From: Rhodococcus qingshengii
GTDB lineage: Bacteria; Actinomycetota; Actinomycetes; Mycobacteriales; Mycobacteriaceae
Assembly: GCF_021025955.1 (NCBI RefSeq)
Contig: NZ_JAJNCL010000003.1
Span: forward strand, 248,001 to 312,000
Reading direction: 5' to 3'
Length of the DNA stretch: 64,000 bases
Both the position numbers and the translations under genes were made by a program. Position 1 is the stretch's first letter. Each line of letters opens with the position of its first letter. Positions 8,696-16,629 of the stretch are shown here, piece by piece. The notes beneath the pieces were generated by a model. It worked only from the letters and a program-made list of their open reading frames with translations, did no database searches and was not told the DNA's origin.

Positions 8696-8860
8696 ATGGC
8701 GCGCAACGAGATCCGCCCGATCGTGAAACTCAAGTCCACCGCGGGCACCGGGTACACGTACGTGACCCGCAAGAACCGTCGCAACGACCCCGATCGACTT
8801 GTGCTGAAGAAGTACGACCCGGTGCTGCGAAAGCACGTCGATTTCCGAGAAGAGAAGTAG
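8696..8860 (+). CDS. rpmG: 50S ribosomal protein L33 (cysteine-free paralogue)
   Basis: A 54-residue L33: [20 protein letters not shown], then [22 protein letters not shown]. It has no cysteine, whereas zinc-binding L33 has two CXXC motifs. The start lies four bases after the L28 stop, so the genes are one operon. Binding to the 50S subunit near the E site is family knowledge. Confidence 0.95.
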   Translation: MARNEIRPIVKLKSTAGTGYTYVTRKNRRNDPDRLVLKKYDPVLRKHVDFREEK

Positions 8861-8862
8861 GC

Positions 8863-9168
8863 ATGGCCAAGAAGTCGAAGATCGCCAAGAACGACCAGCG
8901 ACGGGTCATCGTCGAGCGCTACGCGGAGCAGCGGTCCGCTCTCAAGGAGACGATCCGCTCCCCGAAAAGCTCGCCCGAGGAGCGCGCGAACGCCCAAGCG
9001 ACCCTGCAACGTCTACCACGCGACGCCAGTCCGGTACGATTGCGCAATCGAGACGCTGCGGATGGACGTCCGCGCGGCCACCTGCGGAAGTTCGGGCTCT
9101 CCCGGATTCGCGTGCGAGAAATGGCGCACCGTGGGGAACTGCCTGGCGTACACAAGTCGAGCTGGTAA
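8863..9168 (+). CDS. rpsN: 30S ribosomal protein S14 (zinc-independent long form)
   Basis: A 101-residue S14 with the long N-terminal part [20 protein letters not shown] and the C-terminal [20 protein letters not shown], ending GVHKSSW. The CXXC...CXXC zinc knuckle of short S14 is missing; residues near 55-65 read [14 protein letters not shown] instead. The ATG is two bases after the L33 stop. It is the same zinc-sparing type as mycobacterial rpsN2. Confidence 0.95.
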   Translation: MAKKSKIAKNDQRRVIVERYAEQRSALKETIRSPKSSPEERANAQATLQRLPRDASPVRLRNRDAADGRPRGHLRKFGLSRIRVREMAHRGELPGVHKSSW

Positions 9169-9177
9169 GGAAGTCGG

Positions 9178-9435
9178 ATGGCAGTCAAGCGTTCACCGTC
9201 GAAGAAGCCACGCCCCGTAGAGGGTCGTAAGCCCAAGAAGAACCCGTTGTTCGCAGCGAAGATCACGCATGTCGATTACAAGGACATCAACTTGCTTCGC
9301 ACGTTCATCTCGGACCGCGGCAAGATCCGCAGCCGTCGCGTCACGGGCCTGACTCCGCAGCAGCAGCGTCAGGTCGCCGTTGCAGTGAAGAACGCACGCG
9401 AAATGGCGTTGCTCCCCTTCACCGCCGCACGGTAG
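9178..9435 (+). CDS. rpsR2: 30S ribosomal protein S18 paralogue
   Basis: An 85-residue S18: after a basic Pro/Lys-rich head, [20 protein letters not shown] then [21 protein letters not shown] are S18 signatures. The cysteine residues found in zinc-associated S18 copies are absent. The gene starts nine bases after S14, with AAGGAAG as ribosome-binding site. It closes the operon and is followed by a strong terminator at 9458-9490. Confidence 0.94.
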   Translation: MAVKRSPSKKPRPVEGRKPKKNPLFAAKITHVDYKDINLLRTFISDRGKIRSRRVTGLTPQQQRQVAVAVKNAREMALLPFTAAR

Positions 9436-9457
9436 TCATACGTAGAAGTACCGAAGA

Positions 9458-9490
9458 GGTCGCGCAGTCACTCGACTGCGCGGCCTTTTT
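9458..9490 (+). terminator. Rho-independent terminator of the ribosomal-protein unit
   Basis: GGTCGCGCAGTC (9458-9469) pairs with GACTGCGCGGCC (9474-9485), with one G-T pair and a 4-base loop, and is followed directly by TTTTT. It sits 22 bases after the S18 stop and isolates the unit from the AEC permease gene. Confidence 0.92.
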
Positions 9491-9547
9491 GTTGCCCGGA
9501 CTAAGATTTCCCGAAGTCGTTCATTCCAGTCGAGAGGTGCCCGCAGC

Positions 9548-10486
9548 GTGTCGGGAGTTGTTGCGGGTTTCACCGTAATTTTTGTCGTCATCGCGGTCGG
9601 GTATCTCCTCGGCCGTCTCGGCACCCTCGGTAGCCAAGGACAGTTCGTTCTCGGTCGACTCGTCTTCTTCGTCGCGACGCCTGCCCTGCTGTTCACCACC
9701 CTCGCGTCGTCCGATCTGTCGGTGATCTTCTCGCCTACGCTCGCAGTCGCGTCCGCCACGGCCTTTGCCGTCGGCGCTTTGTACGTTCTTGTTGCAAAGC
9801 TCTGGCTCAACCGGCCGCTGCCCGAACTGACTATCGGAGCGCTGTCGGCTTCGTACGTGAATTCGGCCAACCTCGGAATCCCGATCGCGGTGTTCGTGCT
9901 CGGCGATGCCACGTTCGTCGCGCCGCTCCTGCTTTTCCAGATCGTCGTGTACTCTCCGATCGCCTTGACGGTCCTCGATCTGACGGCGCTTCGCGGCGCG
10001 GATGCCGAGAAGCTCTCGTTGATCGACACCGTCACCGCCCCGTTCAAGAACCCGATCGTGCTCGCGGGCGCAGCGGGATTAATCGTCGCGTTGGTCGGTT
10101 GGTCACCGCCCCGGCCATTGATGCAGCCTTTCGAATTGATCGGCGCCACGTCGGTACCCGGAGCGCTCTTGGCATTCGGGCTCTCGCTGTACGGCGTTCG
10201 GGTACTGGAGAAGGGCTCGAGTCCGCGCCGCGACGTCGCGCTGGCGTCGACGCTCAAGATCGTCGTCCAACCCGTGTTGGCCTATCTGATGGCGCATTTC
10301 CTCCTCGGCATCGACGGCCATCAGTTGTTCGCCATCGTGGTTGTCTCGACATTGCCGACGGCGCAGAACGTCTTCATCTACGCAAGCCGCTACCGGCGCG
10401 GAATGGTCCTCGCCCGAGACAGCGCCTTTGTCACCACTTTGGCGTCGATTCCGGCAATTGCGCTGGTCACGGCACTACTCGCTTGA
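9548..10486 (+). CDS. AEC-family transporter (auxin efflux carrier type)
   Basis: A 312-residue inner-membrane protein with about ten helices in two blocks of five. Family features are the N-terminal GYLLGRLGTLG, the conserved SASYVNSANLGIPIAVFVLGD segment around residues 98-118, and the late LPTAQNVFIYASRYRRG. Bacterial AEC members export or import small organic acids such as malate or malonate; the substrate cannot be read here. The start is a GTG at 9548, preceded by GAGAGGTG. The preceding terminator separates it from the ribosomal genes. The lipoprotein gene 20 bases downstream may be co-transcribed. Confidence 0.9.
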   Translation: MSGVVAGFTVIFVVIAVGYLLGRLGTLGSQGQFVLGRLVFFVATPALLFTTLASSDLSVIFSPTLAVASATAFAVGALYVLVAKLWLNRPLPELTIGALSASYVNSANLGIPIAVFVLGDATFVAPLLLFQIVVYSPIALTVLDLTALRGADAEKLSLIDTVTAPFKNPIVLAGAAGLIVALVGWSPPRPLMQPFELIGATSVPGALLAFGLSLYGVRVLEKGSSPRRDVALASTLKIVVQPVLAYLMAHFLLGIDGHQLFAIVVVSTLPTAQNVFIYASRYRRGMVLARDSAFVTTLASIPAIALVTALLA

Positions 10487-10505
10487 GCAGGGTTACGGTG
10501 GATTC

Positions 10506-10970
10506 ATGCGTGTACTAACCCTCGCCGTTCTGGCCTGCCTTGCTTTGGCCGGATGCGCCGTCGGGGCCCAGACAACCGGGCCGGTAGCCGCGCCGAATCC
10601 GATGGCGGCCAACGAAGCGAGTCCCGCCGACTGGTCGCTCGGAACGCCCGTTCCCGACGAGGTCGACGACAGCGAGATGGGCACGGAGTTCGACAGTCGC
10701 ACCGACATCGTGGGTGCGACGGCCACGATGTTCGAATCGTGGTCCGAGGTCGACGATCACACGGTGGCCGTCCACTTCGTGACCGGCACTCCGGAGTGCT
10801 ACGGCGCGTACGCCACCGTCGAGGAGACTGATACGACGGTGATCGTCACTCTGAGAACCGGGGCACTGCCCGAGGCCGCGGACAAGATGTGCATTCTGGT
10901 TGCCGTGTTCGGCAGCTTGGACGTCCCGCTGAGCCGACCGCTCGGCGATCGCCACGTCATCAACGGCTAG
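10506..10970 (+). CDS. Small secreted lipoprotein, unknown function
   Basis: A 154-residue protein with a lipoprotein signal: MRVLTLAVLACLALAGC, lipobox LAGC with C17. The mature part is acidic and has two further cysteines (in GTPECYGAY and DKMCILV) that may form a disulfide. The segment VHFVTGTPECYGAYATVEE followed by VTLRTGALPEA recurs in small actinobacterial lipoproteins of unknown role. I chose the ATG at 10506 since it begins exactly with the signal peptide. It follows the AEC gene by 20 bases. A gap of about 150 bases then precedes the putrescine oxidase. Confidence 0.8.
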   Translation: MRVLTLAVLACLALAGCAVGAQTTGPVAAPNPMAANEASPADWSLGTPVPDEVDDSEMGTEFDSRTDIVGATATMFESWSEVDDHTVAVHFVTGTPECYGAYATVEETDTTVIVTLRTGALPEAADKMCILVAVFGSLDVPLSRPLGDRHVING

Positions 10971-11123
10971 CCGCGCCTAAACGTCGCAAGATCAACGATC
11001 GAACACTCCGTTTCGTCAGGTGTGGTGTGCGTCTCCTCGGGACAGACTGAAAACCGACACCCGTTCACTCGCTCGTCGGCAGCTTTTCGACTCGAGCGGT
11101 GCTCAACATGAAGGAGCTCGCAA

Positions 11124-12485
11124 GTGCCTACTCTCCAGAGAGACGTTGCAATCGTCGGCGCCGGCCCCTCTGGCCTGGCAGCTGCAACCGCGCTGCGCAA
11201 GGCCGGCTTGTCCGTCGCCGTGATCGAAGCACGTGACCGTGTCGGCGGCCGCACGTGGACCGACACCATCGACGGCGCAGTCCTGGAGATCGGCGGCCAG
11301 TGGGTCTCGCCCGACCAGACCGCTTTGATCTCGCTGCTCGACGAACTCGGCCTGAAAACTTTCGAGCGCTACCGCGAGGGCGAATCCGTCTACATCTCGT
11401 CAGCGGGTGAGCGGACGCAATACACGGGCGATTCCTTCCCCACGAACGACACCACGAAGAAGGAGATGGACCGTCTCATCGACGAGATGGACGATCTTGC
11501 AGCGCAGATCGGCGCCGAGGAGCCGTGGGCACACCCCCTCGCTCGCGATCTCGACACCGTCTCGTTCAAGCAGTGGCTGATCAACCAGTCCGACGACGCC
11601 GAGGCGCGCGACAACATCGGCCTCTTCATCGCCGGCGGCATGCTCACCAAGCCCGCCCACTCGTTCTCCGCTCTGCAGGCAGTCCTGATGGCCGCCTCCG
11701 CTGGTTCGTTCTCCCACCTCGTCGACGAGGACTTCATCCTCGACAAGCGAGTTGTCGGAGGAATGCAGCAGGTATCCATCCGCATGGCCGAGGCGCTCGG
11801 TGACGACGTCTTCCTCAACGCGCCCGTGCGTACGGTGCAGTGGAACGAATCCGGCGCAACGGTGTTGGCAGACGGCGACGTTCGCGTCGAGGCAAGCCGG
11901 GTCATCCTGGCTGTACCGCCCAACCTCTACTCCCGGATCTCCTACGATCCCCCGCTGCCGCGCCGTCAGCACCAGATGCACCAGCACCAGTCCCTCGGCC
12001 TCGTCATCAAGGTGCACGCCGTGTACGAGACGCCTTTCTGGCGTGAAGACGGCCTGTCCGGCACCGGCTTCGGCGCGTCCGAGGTAGTGCAGGAGGTGTA
12101 CGACAACACCAACCACGAGGACGATCGCGGCACCCTGGTCGCTTTCGTCTCCGACGAGAAGGCCGACGCGATGTTCGAGCTTTCCGCCGAGGAGCGTAAG
12201 GCCACGATTCTGGCCTCACTCGCCCGCTACCTGGGCCCGAAAGCCGAAGAGCCGGTTGTGTACTACGAATCCGACTGGGGCTCGGAGGAATGGACACGCG
12301 GTGCCTATGCGGCGAGCTTCGACCTCGGTGGCCTGCACCGCTACGGCGCGGATTCCCGCACGCCCGTCGGCCCGATTCACTTCTCGTGTTCCGACATCGC
12401 GGCCGAGGGGTACCAGCACGTCGACGGTGCTGTCCGGATGGGTCAGCGAACCGCCGCCGACATCATCGCCCGCAGCAAGGCCTGA
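11124..12485 (+). CDS. puo: Putrescine oxidase (flavin amine oxidase)
   Basis: A 453-residue FAD enzyme that oxidises putrescine with O2 and water to 4-aminobutanal, ammonia and H2O2. The N-terminal dinucleotide fold is VAIVGAGPSGLAAATAL (residues 8-24), with E35 for ribose and the GG motif RVGGRTW. The C-terminal FAD segment is EGYQHVDGAVRMGQRTAADI. Length and sequence agree with the characterised Rhodococcus erythropolis putrescine oxidase, which has 453 residues. The start is GTG 11124 behind GAAGGAGC. It begins the polyamine block: a PucR regulator and aminobutyraldehyde dehydrogenase follow, the latter consuming its product. Confidence 0.94.
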   Translation: MPTLQRDVAIVGAGPSGLAAATALRKAGLSVAVIEARDRVGGRTWTDTIDGAVLEIGGQWVSPDQTALISLLDELGLKTFERYREGESVYISSAGERTQYTGDSFPTNDTTKKEMDRLIDEMDDLAAQIGAEEPWAHPLARDLDTVSFKQWLINQSDDAEARDNIGLFIAGGMLTKPAHSFSALQAVLMAASAGSFSHLVDEDFILDKRVVGGMQQVSIRMAEALGDDVFLNAPVRTVQWNESGATVLADGDVRVEASRVILAVPPNLYSRISYDPPLPRRQHQMHQHQSLGLVIKVHAVYETPFWREDGLSGTGFGASEVVQEVYDNTNHEDDRGTLVAFVSDEKADAMFELSAEERKATILASLARYLGPKAEEPVVYYESDWGSEEWTRGAYAASFDLGGLHRYGADSRTPVGPIHFSCSDIAAEGYQHVDGAVRMGQRTAADIIARSKA

Positions 12486-12501
12486 CGGCCGCTTTGCCAA
12501 G

Positions 12502-12547
12502 TCTCGATCATTGCCCGGCAATCACGACTGCCGGGCAATGATCGAGA
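12502..12547. terminator. Long convergent terminator overlapping the PucR gene end
   Basis: A perfect 19-bp inverted repeat (12502-12520 and 12529-12547) has an 8-base loop. It starts 16 bases after the puo stop, and the right arm lies inside the last codons of the convergent PucR gene. It can stop both transcripts. Confidence 0.88.
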
Positions 12548-14039
12548 GCAGCAGTTCCGCACGGACTCTCGCAACTTCCAGCCGACAGTCGATCAGGCTC
12601 TCCACCTTCGCCATTCGGCTTCGCAGCGTGTGTCGGTGAACGCCCATCGTGATGGCTGCCGCTTCCCAGTGCCCGTTCGCCTCGAGGAACGCGCGCAACG
12701 ACGCCAGCAGTTCGGTGCCGTTGTCACCGTCGTAATCCTCGATCGGAGTAATCATCGTTTCCGCCAGCGTGTTGAGCACTTCACGGGTGGAATCGAAAGA
12801 CAGCAGCACACTTCCGGTCAGAGCCGCGAATTCCAAAGGTTCGCCGCCGATTTCCGCCGCAGACGCACACAACTGGGACTGTTCGACGGCGACCGCCAGC
12901 GCCGCGACCACGCGTCGGGCGCTCAGGCCGACGCGAAGTGAGCGAAGATCCGACCTCGATACCCCGCTCAGTAACTCTCGGGCGAACTCGACGTCGTCGG
13001 ATCCTCGCAGCAGCACCGTGACGCGAGCGTCGTTGATCCGCGAAAACAACTGCCGGCCTGCCTTGTTCATGAACTCGGCAATCTCGCCTGCGACGCGTCC
13101 CGCGACGTCGGACGTGTCGGCAAGAACTGTCAAGCCACGGATCATTCCCTCGCCGTCCGCGGCTTGCCGGATCTGTTGCCACGCCGGCGCCGGGTCGCGC
13201 TCTTCGGTGAGCAACAGCCCGAGGGCATGCGAATTCAACTGATCCTGAGTGGCACGCAGGCGCGCAGGTTTCTCGAAGTCCAACGCCAACAACGAGTTCG
13301 CGTGACCGAGAAGTATCTGATCGACATAGCTGAGCGCAGACGCACTGATCACCGCCAGGTATCCGTACGGCATCCTCCCGACGCTGATCTGCTGCACAGC
13401 GATCGACGCTCCGGAACTGGCGAGCGTCACGCTGCTGGACGCGCCGCCCCCGAGAGTCGCTCGTAATTCGTCGATCACGTCTTGGGTCGGCAGTTGAGGT
13501 GAGCTCTCGAGAACCCGTCCGGCGACGTCGAGCAGGAGCACCGTCGCCGAAGTCGCGATCGCCAGTTCACGCACGGTCGCAGCAGTTCCGCCGGAAATGA
13601 CTGCGCGCGTCATCCGCGGTTGCGCCCGTGACGCCCGAAGGACAGCTTCGTATTCCTGCTCTGCCAACCGGCTCATCACGCGCTTGACGACGGCTGCGAA
13701 CGGTGTCGGCAGCGGCACCTCGATCAGCGGCAGTCCGATCTCGTCGGCAACCGCCACCAGATCGGCTGGGACCTCGGGGTACGAGAGTCCGGTCCCGAAC
13801 CCCACCGCCGCCACACCCGCCGCGTCGAGCATCCGGAGGTAACGGCCGCGCTTTTGCTGAGTGGACGGCAATCGAATGCCGGTGGTGAGGATGAATTCGC
13901 CGCCGGTCAACCATCGGAACGGGTCGAGCAACTCCGTGGCGTGCGCAAATGTGATTTCGCGACCGACACCCTGCGCCCCACCTTTGAGTTCCAGCGCGAG
14001 GTCCGGCTGCGCCAACATCCACCGCACAGCGATCGTCAT
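12522..14039 (-). CDS. PucR-family transcriptional regulator of polyamine genes
   Basis: A 505-residue regulator. The N-terminal PucR domain begins MTIAVRWMLAQPDLALELKG and continues through PFRWLTGGEFILTTGIRLP. The middle is a GGDEF-like/CdaR region. The C terminus carries the PucR helix-turn-helix: LRAFLEANGHWEAAAITMG then VHRHTLRSRMAKVESL. I place the start at ATG 14039, where the family N terminus begins; upstream codons to 14144 look non-coding. It lies between convergent puo and divergent aminobutyraldehyde dehydrogenase, so it likely controls one or both, with polyamine or aminoaldehyde as signal. That ligand is inference; purine, proline and GABA regulators share this fold. Confidence 0.88.
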   Translation of the reverse strand: MTIAVRWMLAQPDLALELKGGAQGVGREITFAHATELLDPFRWLTGGEFILTTGIRLPSTQQKRGRYLRMLDAAGVAAVGFGTGLSYPEVPADLVAVADEIGLPLIEVPLPTPFAAVVKRVMSRLAEQEYEAVLRASRAQPRMTRAVISGGTAATVRELAIATSATVLLLDVAGRVLESSPQLPTQDVIDELRATLGGGASSSVTLASSGASIAVQQISVGRMPYGYLAVISASALSYVDQILLGHANSLLALDFEKPARLRATQDQLNSHALGLLLTEERDPAPAWQQIRQAADGEGMIRGLTVLADTSDVAGRVAGEIAEFMNKAGRQLFSRINDARVTVLLRGSDDVEFARELLSGVSRSDLRSLRVGLSARRVVAALAVAVEQSQLCASAAEIGGEPLEFAALTGSVLLSFDSTREVLNTLAETMITPIEDYDGDNGTELLASLRAFLEANGHWEAAAITMGVHRHTLRSRMAKVESLIDCRLEVARVRAELLLSIIARQS

Positions 14040-14208
14040 GGGCTGGACTGTACAACTCGGCGCGTTGGTGATCAAAGATTTCACCTTTTTGGCAGCTGCC
14101 ATTATTTGTGAGTCAGCGCACACTTGCTCACACACGCCCCACAATGTGCGAGTTCCGTGCTGATCACCTCGGCCGGAACTCGTTCGACCTCGAGAGGAAC
14201 CGGTACCG

Positions 14209-15639
14209 ATGTCGATCGTCGTACTCGAGAACTACATCAACGGTGAATTCGTCGCCTCAGCCGCGACGGAAACGCTCGACCTGATCAACCCCGTGGACGA
14301 GAGTCTGGTCGGGCGTACGCCGATCTCCACCAAGGAAGACGTCGACGCCGCCGTCGAAGCCGCGCAGCGCGCATTCGAGACCTGGGGCAAGACGACTCCG
14401 AGCGTGCGCCAGGCCGCACTCCTCAAACTCGCCGACGCCATCGAAGCGCACAGCGACGAAATCGTCGCGGCCGAAAGCGCCAACACCGGCCAGGCCCACC
14501 AGATGATCGCGGACGAAGAGGTCAAGGTCGGAGCCGATCAGATGCGGTTCTTCGCCGGCGCCGCACGCGTTCTCGAGGGCAAGGCTGCCGGAGAGTACAT
14601 GGAGGGTTTCACCTCGTACGTCCGTCGTGAGCCGATCGGCGTCGTCGGTCAGGTCACTCCCTGGAACTACCCGTTCATGATGGCGCTGTGGAAGATCGGG
14701 CCCGCGCTCGCTGCCGGCAACACGATCGTCCTCAAGCCCAGCGACACCACACCGGGCAGCACGCTGGTCCTGGCGAAGCTCTCGAAGGGCATCCTGCCGG
14801 ACGGTGTGTTGAACGTCGTGCTCGGCAACGGCGGAACCGGCGCGACGTTGGTAGAGAACCCGGCCCTCGGTCTCGTCTCCATCACCGGTTCGGTGCGGGC
14901 AGGCATCGCCGTCGCTGTGTCCGCGGCGCAGCAACTCAAGCGCGCACACCTCGAATTGGGCGGCAAAGCCCCGGCGATCGTCTTCGGCGACGTCGACATC
15001 GAGAAGACCGCCACCGGTATCGCCGAGGCAGCGTTCTTCAACGGTGGCCAAGACTGCACCGCGGCCACTCGCGTGATCGTTCACGAGTCCATCCACGATC
15101 AGCTCGTCGAAGCCCTCATCCGGAACGCCGAGAAGTTGCGCCCCGGCGCGCCTTCCGATCCTGACGCCTTCTACGGCCCGCTCAACAACATCAACCACTT
15201 CAACGCCGTGAGCGACAAGATCGCGAACCTGCCGGCGTCGGCCAAGATCGTTACCGGCGGAAAGCGTTCGGGCGAAACCGGATTCTTCTTCGAGCCGACC
15301 GTCATCACCGGCGTCGCGCAATCGGACGACATCGTGCAGGAAGAGACTTTCGGTCCTATCCTCACAGTCCAGAGCTTCTCCGACGAGAAGGAGGCGATCA
15401 CGCTTGCCAACGACGTTCGGTTCGGCCTGGCCTCGAGCATCTGGACCAAGGATCACGGTGTCACGCAGCGCGTCTCCGCTGCTCTCGACTTCGGTGCGGT
15501 ATGGATCAACTGCCACATCCCGCTCGTCGCCGAGATGCCGCACGGCGGCTTCAAGTACTCCGGCTACGGCAAGGATCTCTCGGCCTACGGAGTCGAGGAC
15601 TACACCCGTCTCAAGCACGTCATGAGTTCGCACGACTGA
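14209..15639 (+). CDS. Aminobutyraldehyde dehydrogenase (NAD+)
   Basis: A 476-residue aldehyde dehydrogenase with general base E249 (LELGGKAP) and nucleophile C283 (GGQDCTAATR). The cofactor site is PWNYPFMMALWKIGPALAAG. The motifs GGQDCTA and PHGGFKYSGYGKDLSAYG are characteristic of 4-aminobutyraldehyde/betaine-aldehyde enzymes of the PuuC/YdcW type. It would convert 4-aminobutanal, the putrescine oxidase product, to GABA. It is transcribed divergently from the PucR gene across a 169-bp intergenic region, and GAGAGGAAC precedes its ATG. A palindromic repeat follows its stop. Confidence 0.92.
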   Translation: MSIVVLENYINGEFVASAATETLDLINPVDESLVGRTPISTKEDVDAAVEAAQRAFETWGKTTPSVRQAALLKLADAIEAHSDEIVAAESANTGQAHQMIADEEVKVGADQMRFFAGAARVLEGKAAGEYMEGFTSYVRREPIGVVGQVTPWNYPFMMALWKIGPALAAGNTIVLKPSDTTPGSTLVLAKLSKGILPDGVLNVVLGNGGTGATLVENPALGLVSITGSVRAGIAVAVSAAQQLKRAHLELGGKAPAIVFGDVDIEKTATGIAEAAFFNGGQDCTAATRVIVHESIHDQLVEALIRNAEKLRPGAPSDPDAFYGPLNNINHFNAVSDKIANLPASAKIVTGGKRSGETGFFFEPTVITGVAQSDDIVQEETFGPILTVQSFSDEKEAITLANDVRFGLASSIWTKDHGVTQRVSAALDFGAVWINCHIPLVAEMPHGGFKYSGYGKDLSAYGVEDYTRLKHVMSSHD

Positions 15640-15652
15640 GTCGCCGCCCCTC

Positions 15653-15702
15653 CTGCTGTGCGCCTTTATCAACCCCCCGCGGTTGACAAAGGCGCACAGC
15701 AG
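15653..15702. repeat. Dispersed palindromic element, copy 1
   Basis: Arms of 22 bp (15653-15674 and 15681-15702), differing at one position, flank a 6-base C-rich loop; the shared core is CTGTGCGCCTTT ... AAAGGCGCACAG. A second copy lies at 24716-24759. Between the dehydrogenase and the stress-protein gene it may act as terminator or mRNA-stabilising hairpin, but the second copy is in a divergent promoter region. Confidence 0.8.
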
Positions 15703-15729
15703 ATTCCTCCAATCCGGAAAAGAGCCACC

Positions 15730-16629
15730 ATGCGCCTTATCGTCGGATACCTCGCCACACCCAGCGGTAAAGACGGGCTGGTCCTCGGGGCCCAGCTCGC
15801 GCGCAGTCTCGGCGCGCAACTCGACATCTGCATGGTCCTCCCACCGGATCGGACACTGCCGGCCAAGGTTCCCTCGGAAGCCGGTTACGACGACATCCTC
15901 GCCGCACGTGCACACGACTGGCTCGCCGAAGCGAAAGCGTCGGTGCCCGAGGACATCCAGGTGGAAGTACACCTGAGCTTCCACGAGTCGTTTGCTCAGG
16001 GCCTACTCGACGAGGTGGACCGACTGAACGCGCTGGCGATCGTGGTGGGCGCTTCCGGCGACGGTCTGCTCGGCCGTCACGCAATAGGTTCGGTCTCGAC
16101 CGAACTGCTGCACTCCGCCCACGTCCCCGTAGCACTGGCCCCTCGCGGAACGCGGCACTCGTCGGCTACCGCAATACGAGAAGTCACCTGTGCACTCGGC
16201 ACCCGTGTCGGCGCCGACATCGTCTTGAACACCGCCGTACGCACCAGCGAACTGATGCAGGTGCCGCTGAGACTGGTCTCTCTTGTGGCGCTCGACCCCC
16301 AGAACGATCTGCGGGATCATCGCGATACCGCCGAGTCGGCCAGGGAGCGTGCACGAAATCACGCTCAGGACACACTCGACGTCGCAAGAGCCGCGCTCCC
16401 CGCGGAGTTCCCCATCGAGGTCATCATCGCCGACGGATCCACCGTGGAATCGGCAGTGCGTCAACTGGACTGGCAGGACGGCGATCTCGTGATGGTCGGT
16501 TCGAGTCGCCTCGCACAGCCCCGCAAACTTTTCCTGGGTTCCACCGCCGCCAAGATGCTGCGCGTGTTGCCCGTTCCCATGGTCGTAGTGCCCAAGCACG
16601 AATTCACCCAGCCGGAGGCACTGTCATGA
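15730..16629 (+). CDS. Tandem universal stress protein
   Basis: A 299-residue protein with two UspA domains. Domain 1 starts MRLIVGYLATPSGKDGLVLG and ends with VVGASGDGLLGRHAIGSVS; domain 2 ends with VMVGSSRLAQPRKLFLGSTA. Both carry the G-2X-G-9X-G-(S/T) ATP-binding loop pattern. The start is ATG 15730 and the gene overlaps the following permease by four bases (ATGA), so they are co-translated. Coupling of a USP to a transporter is seen for amino-acid and polyamine porters and may gate uptake; that role is inferred. The palindromic element lies just upstream and may attenuate read-through from the dehydrogenase gene. Confidence 0.9.
   Translation: MRLIVGYLATPSGKDGLVLGAQLARSLGAQLDICMVLPPDRTLPAKVPSEAGYDDILAARAHDWLAEAKASVPEDIQVEVHLSFHESFAQGLLDEVDRLNALAIVVGASGDGLLGRHAIGSVSTELLHSAHVPVALAPRGTRHSSATAIREVTCALGTRVGADIVLNTAVRTSELMQVPLRLVSLVALDPQNDLRDHRDTAESARERARNHAQDTLDVARAALPAEFPIEVIIADGSTVESAVRQLDWQDGDLVMVGSSRLAQPRKLFLGSTAAKMLRVLPVPMVVVPKHEFTQPEALS

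Noticed and set aside
14257-15984. 575-codon open frame on the minus strand across the aldehyde dehydrogenase gene
   Set aside because: It is the antisense of a clear dehydrogenase; its composition (Asp/Arg/Val/Gly-rich) is that expected from the complement of GC-rich codons, and no family motif is present.
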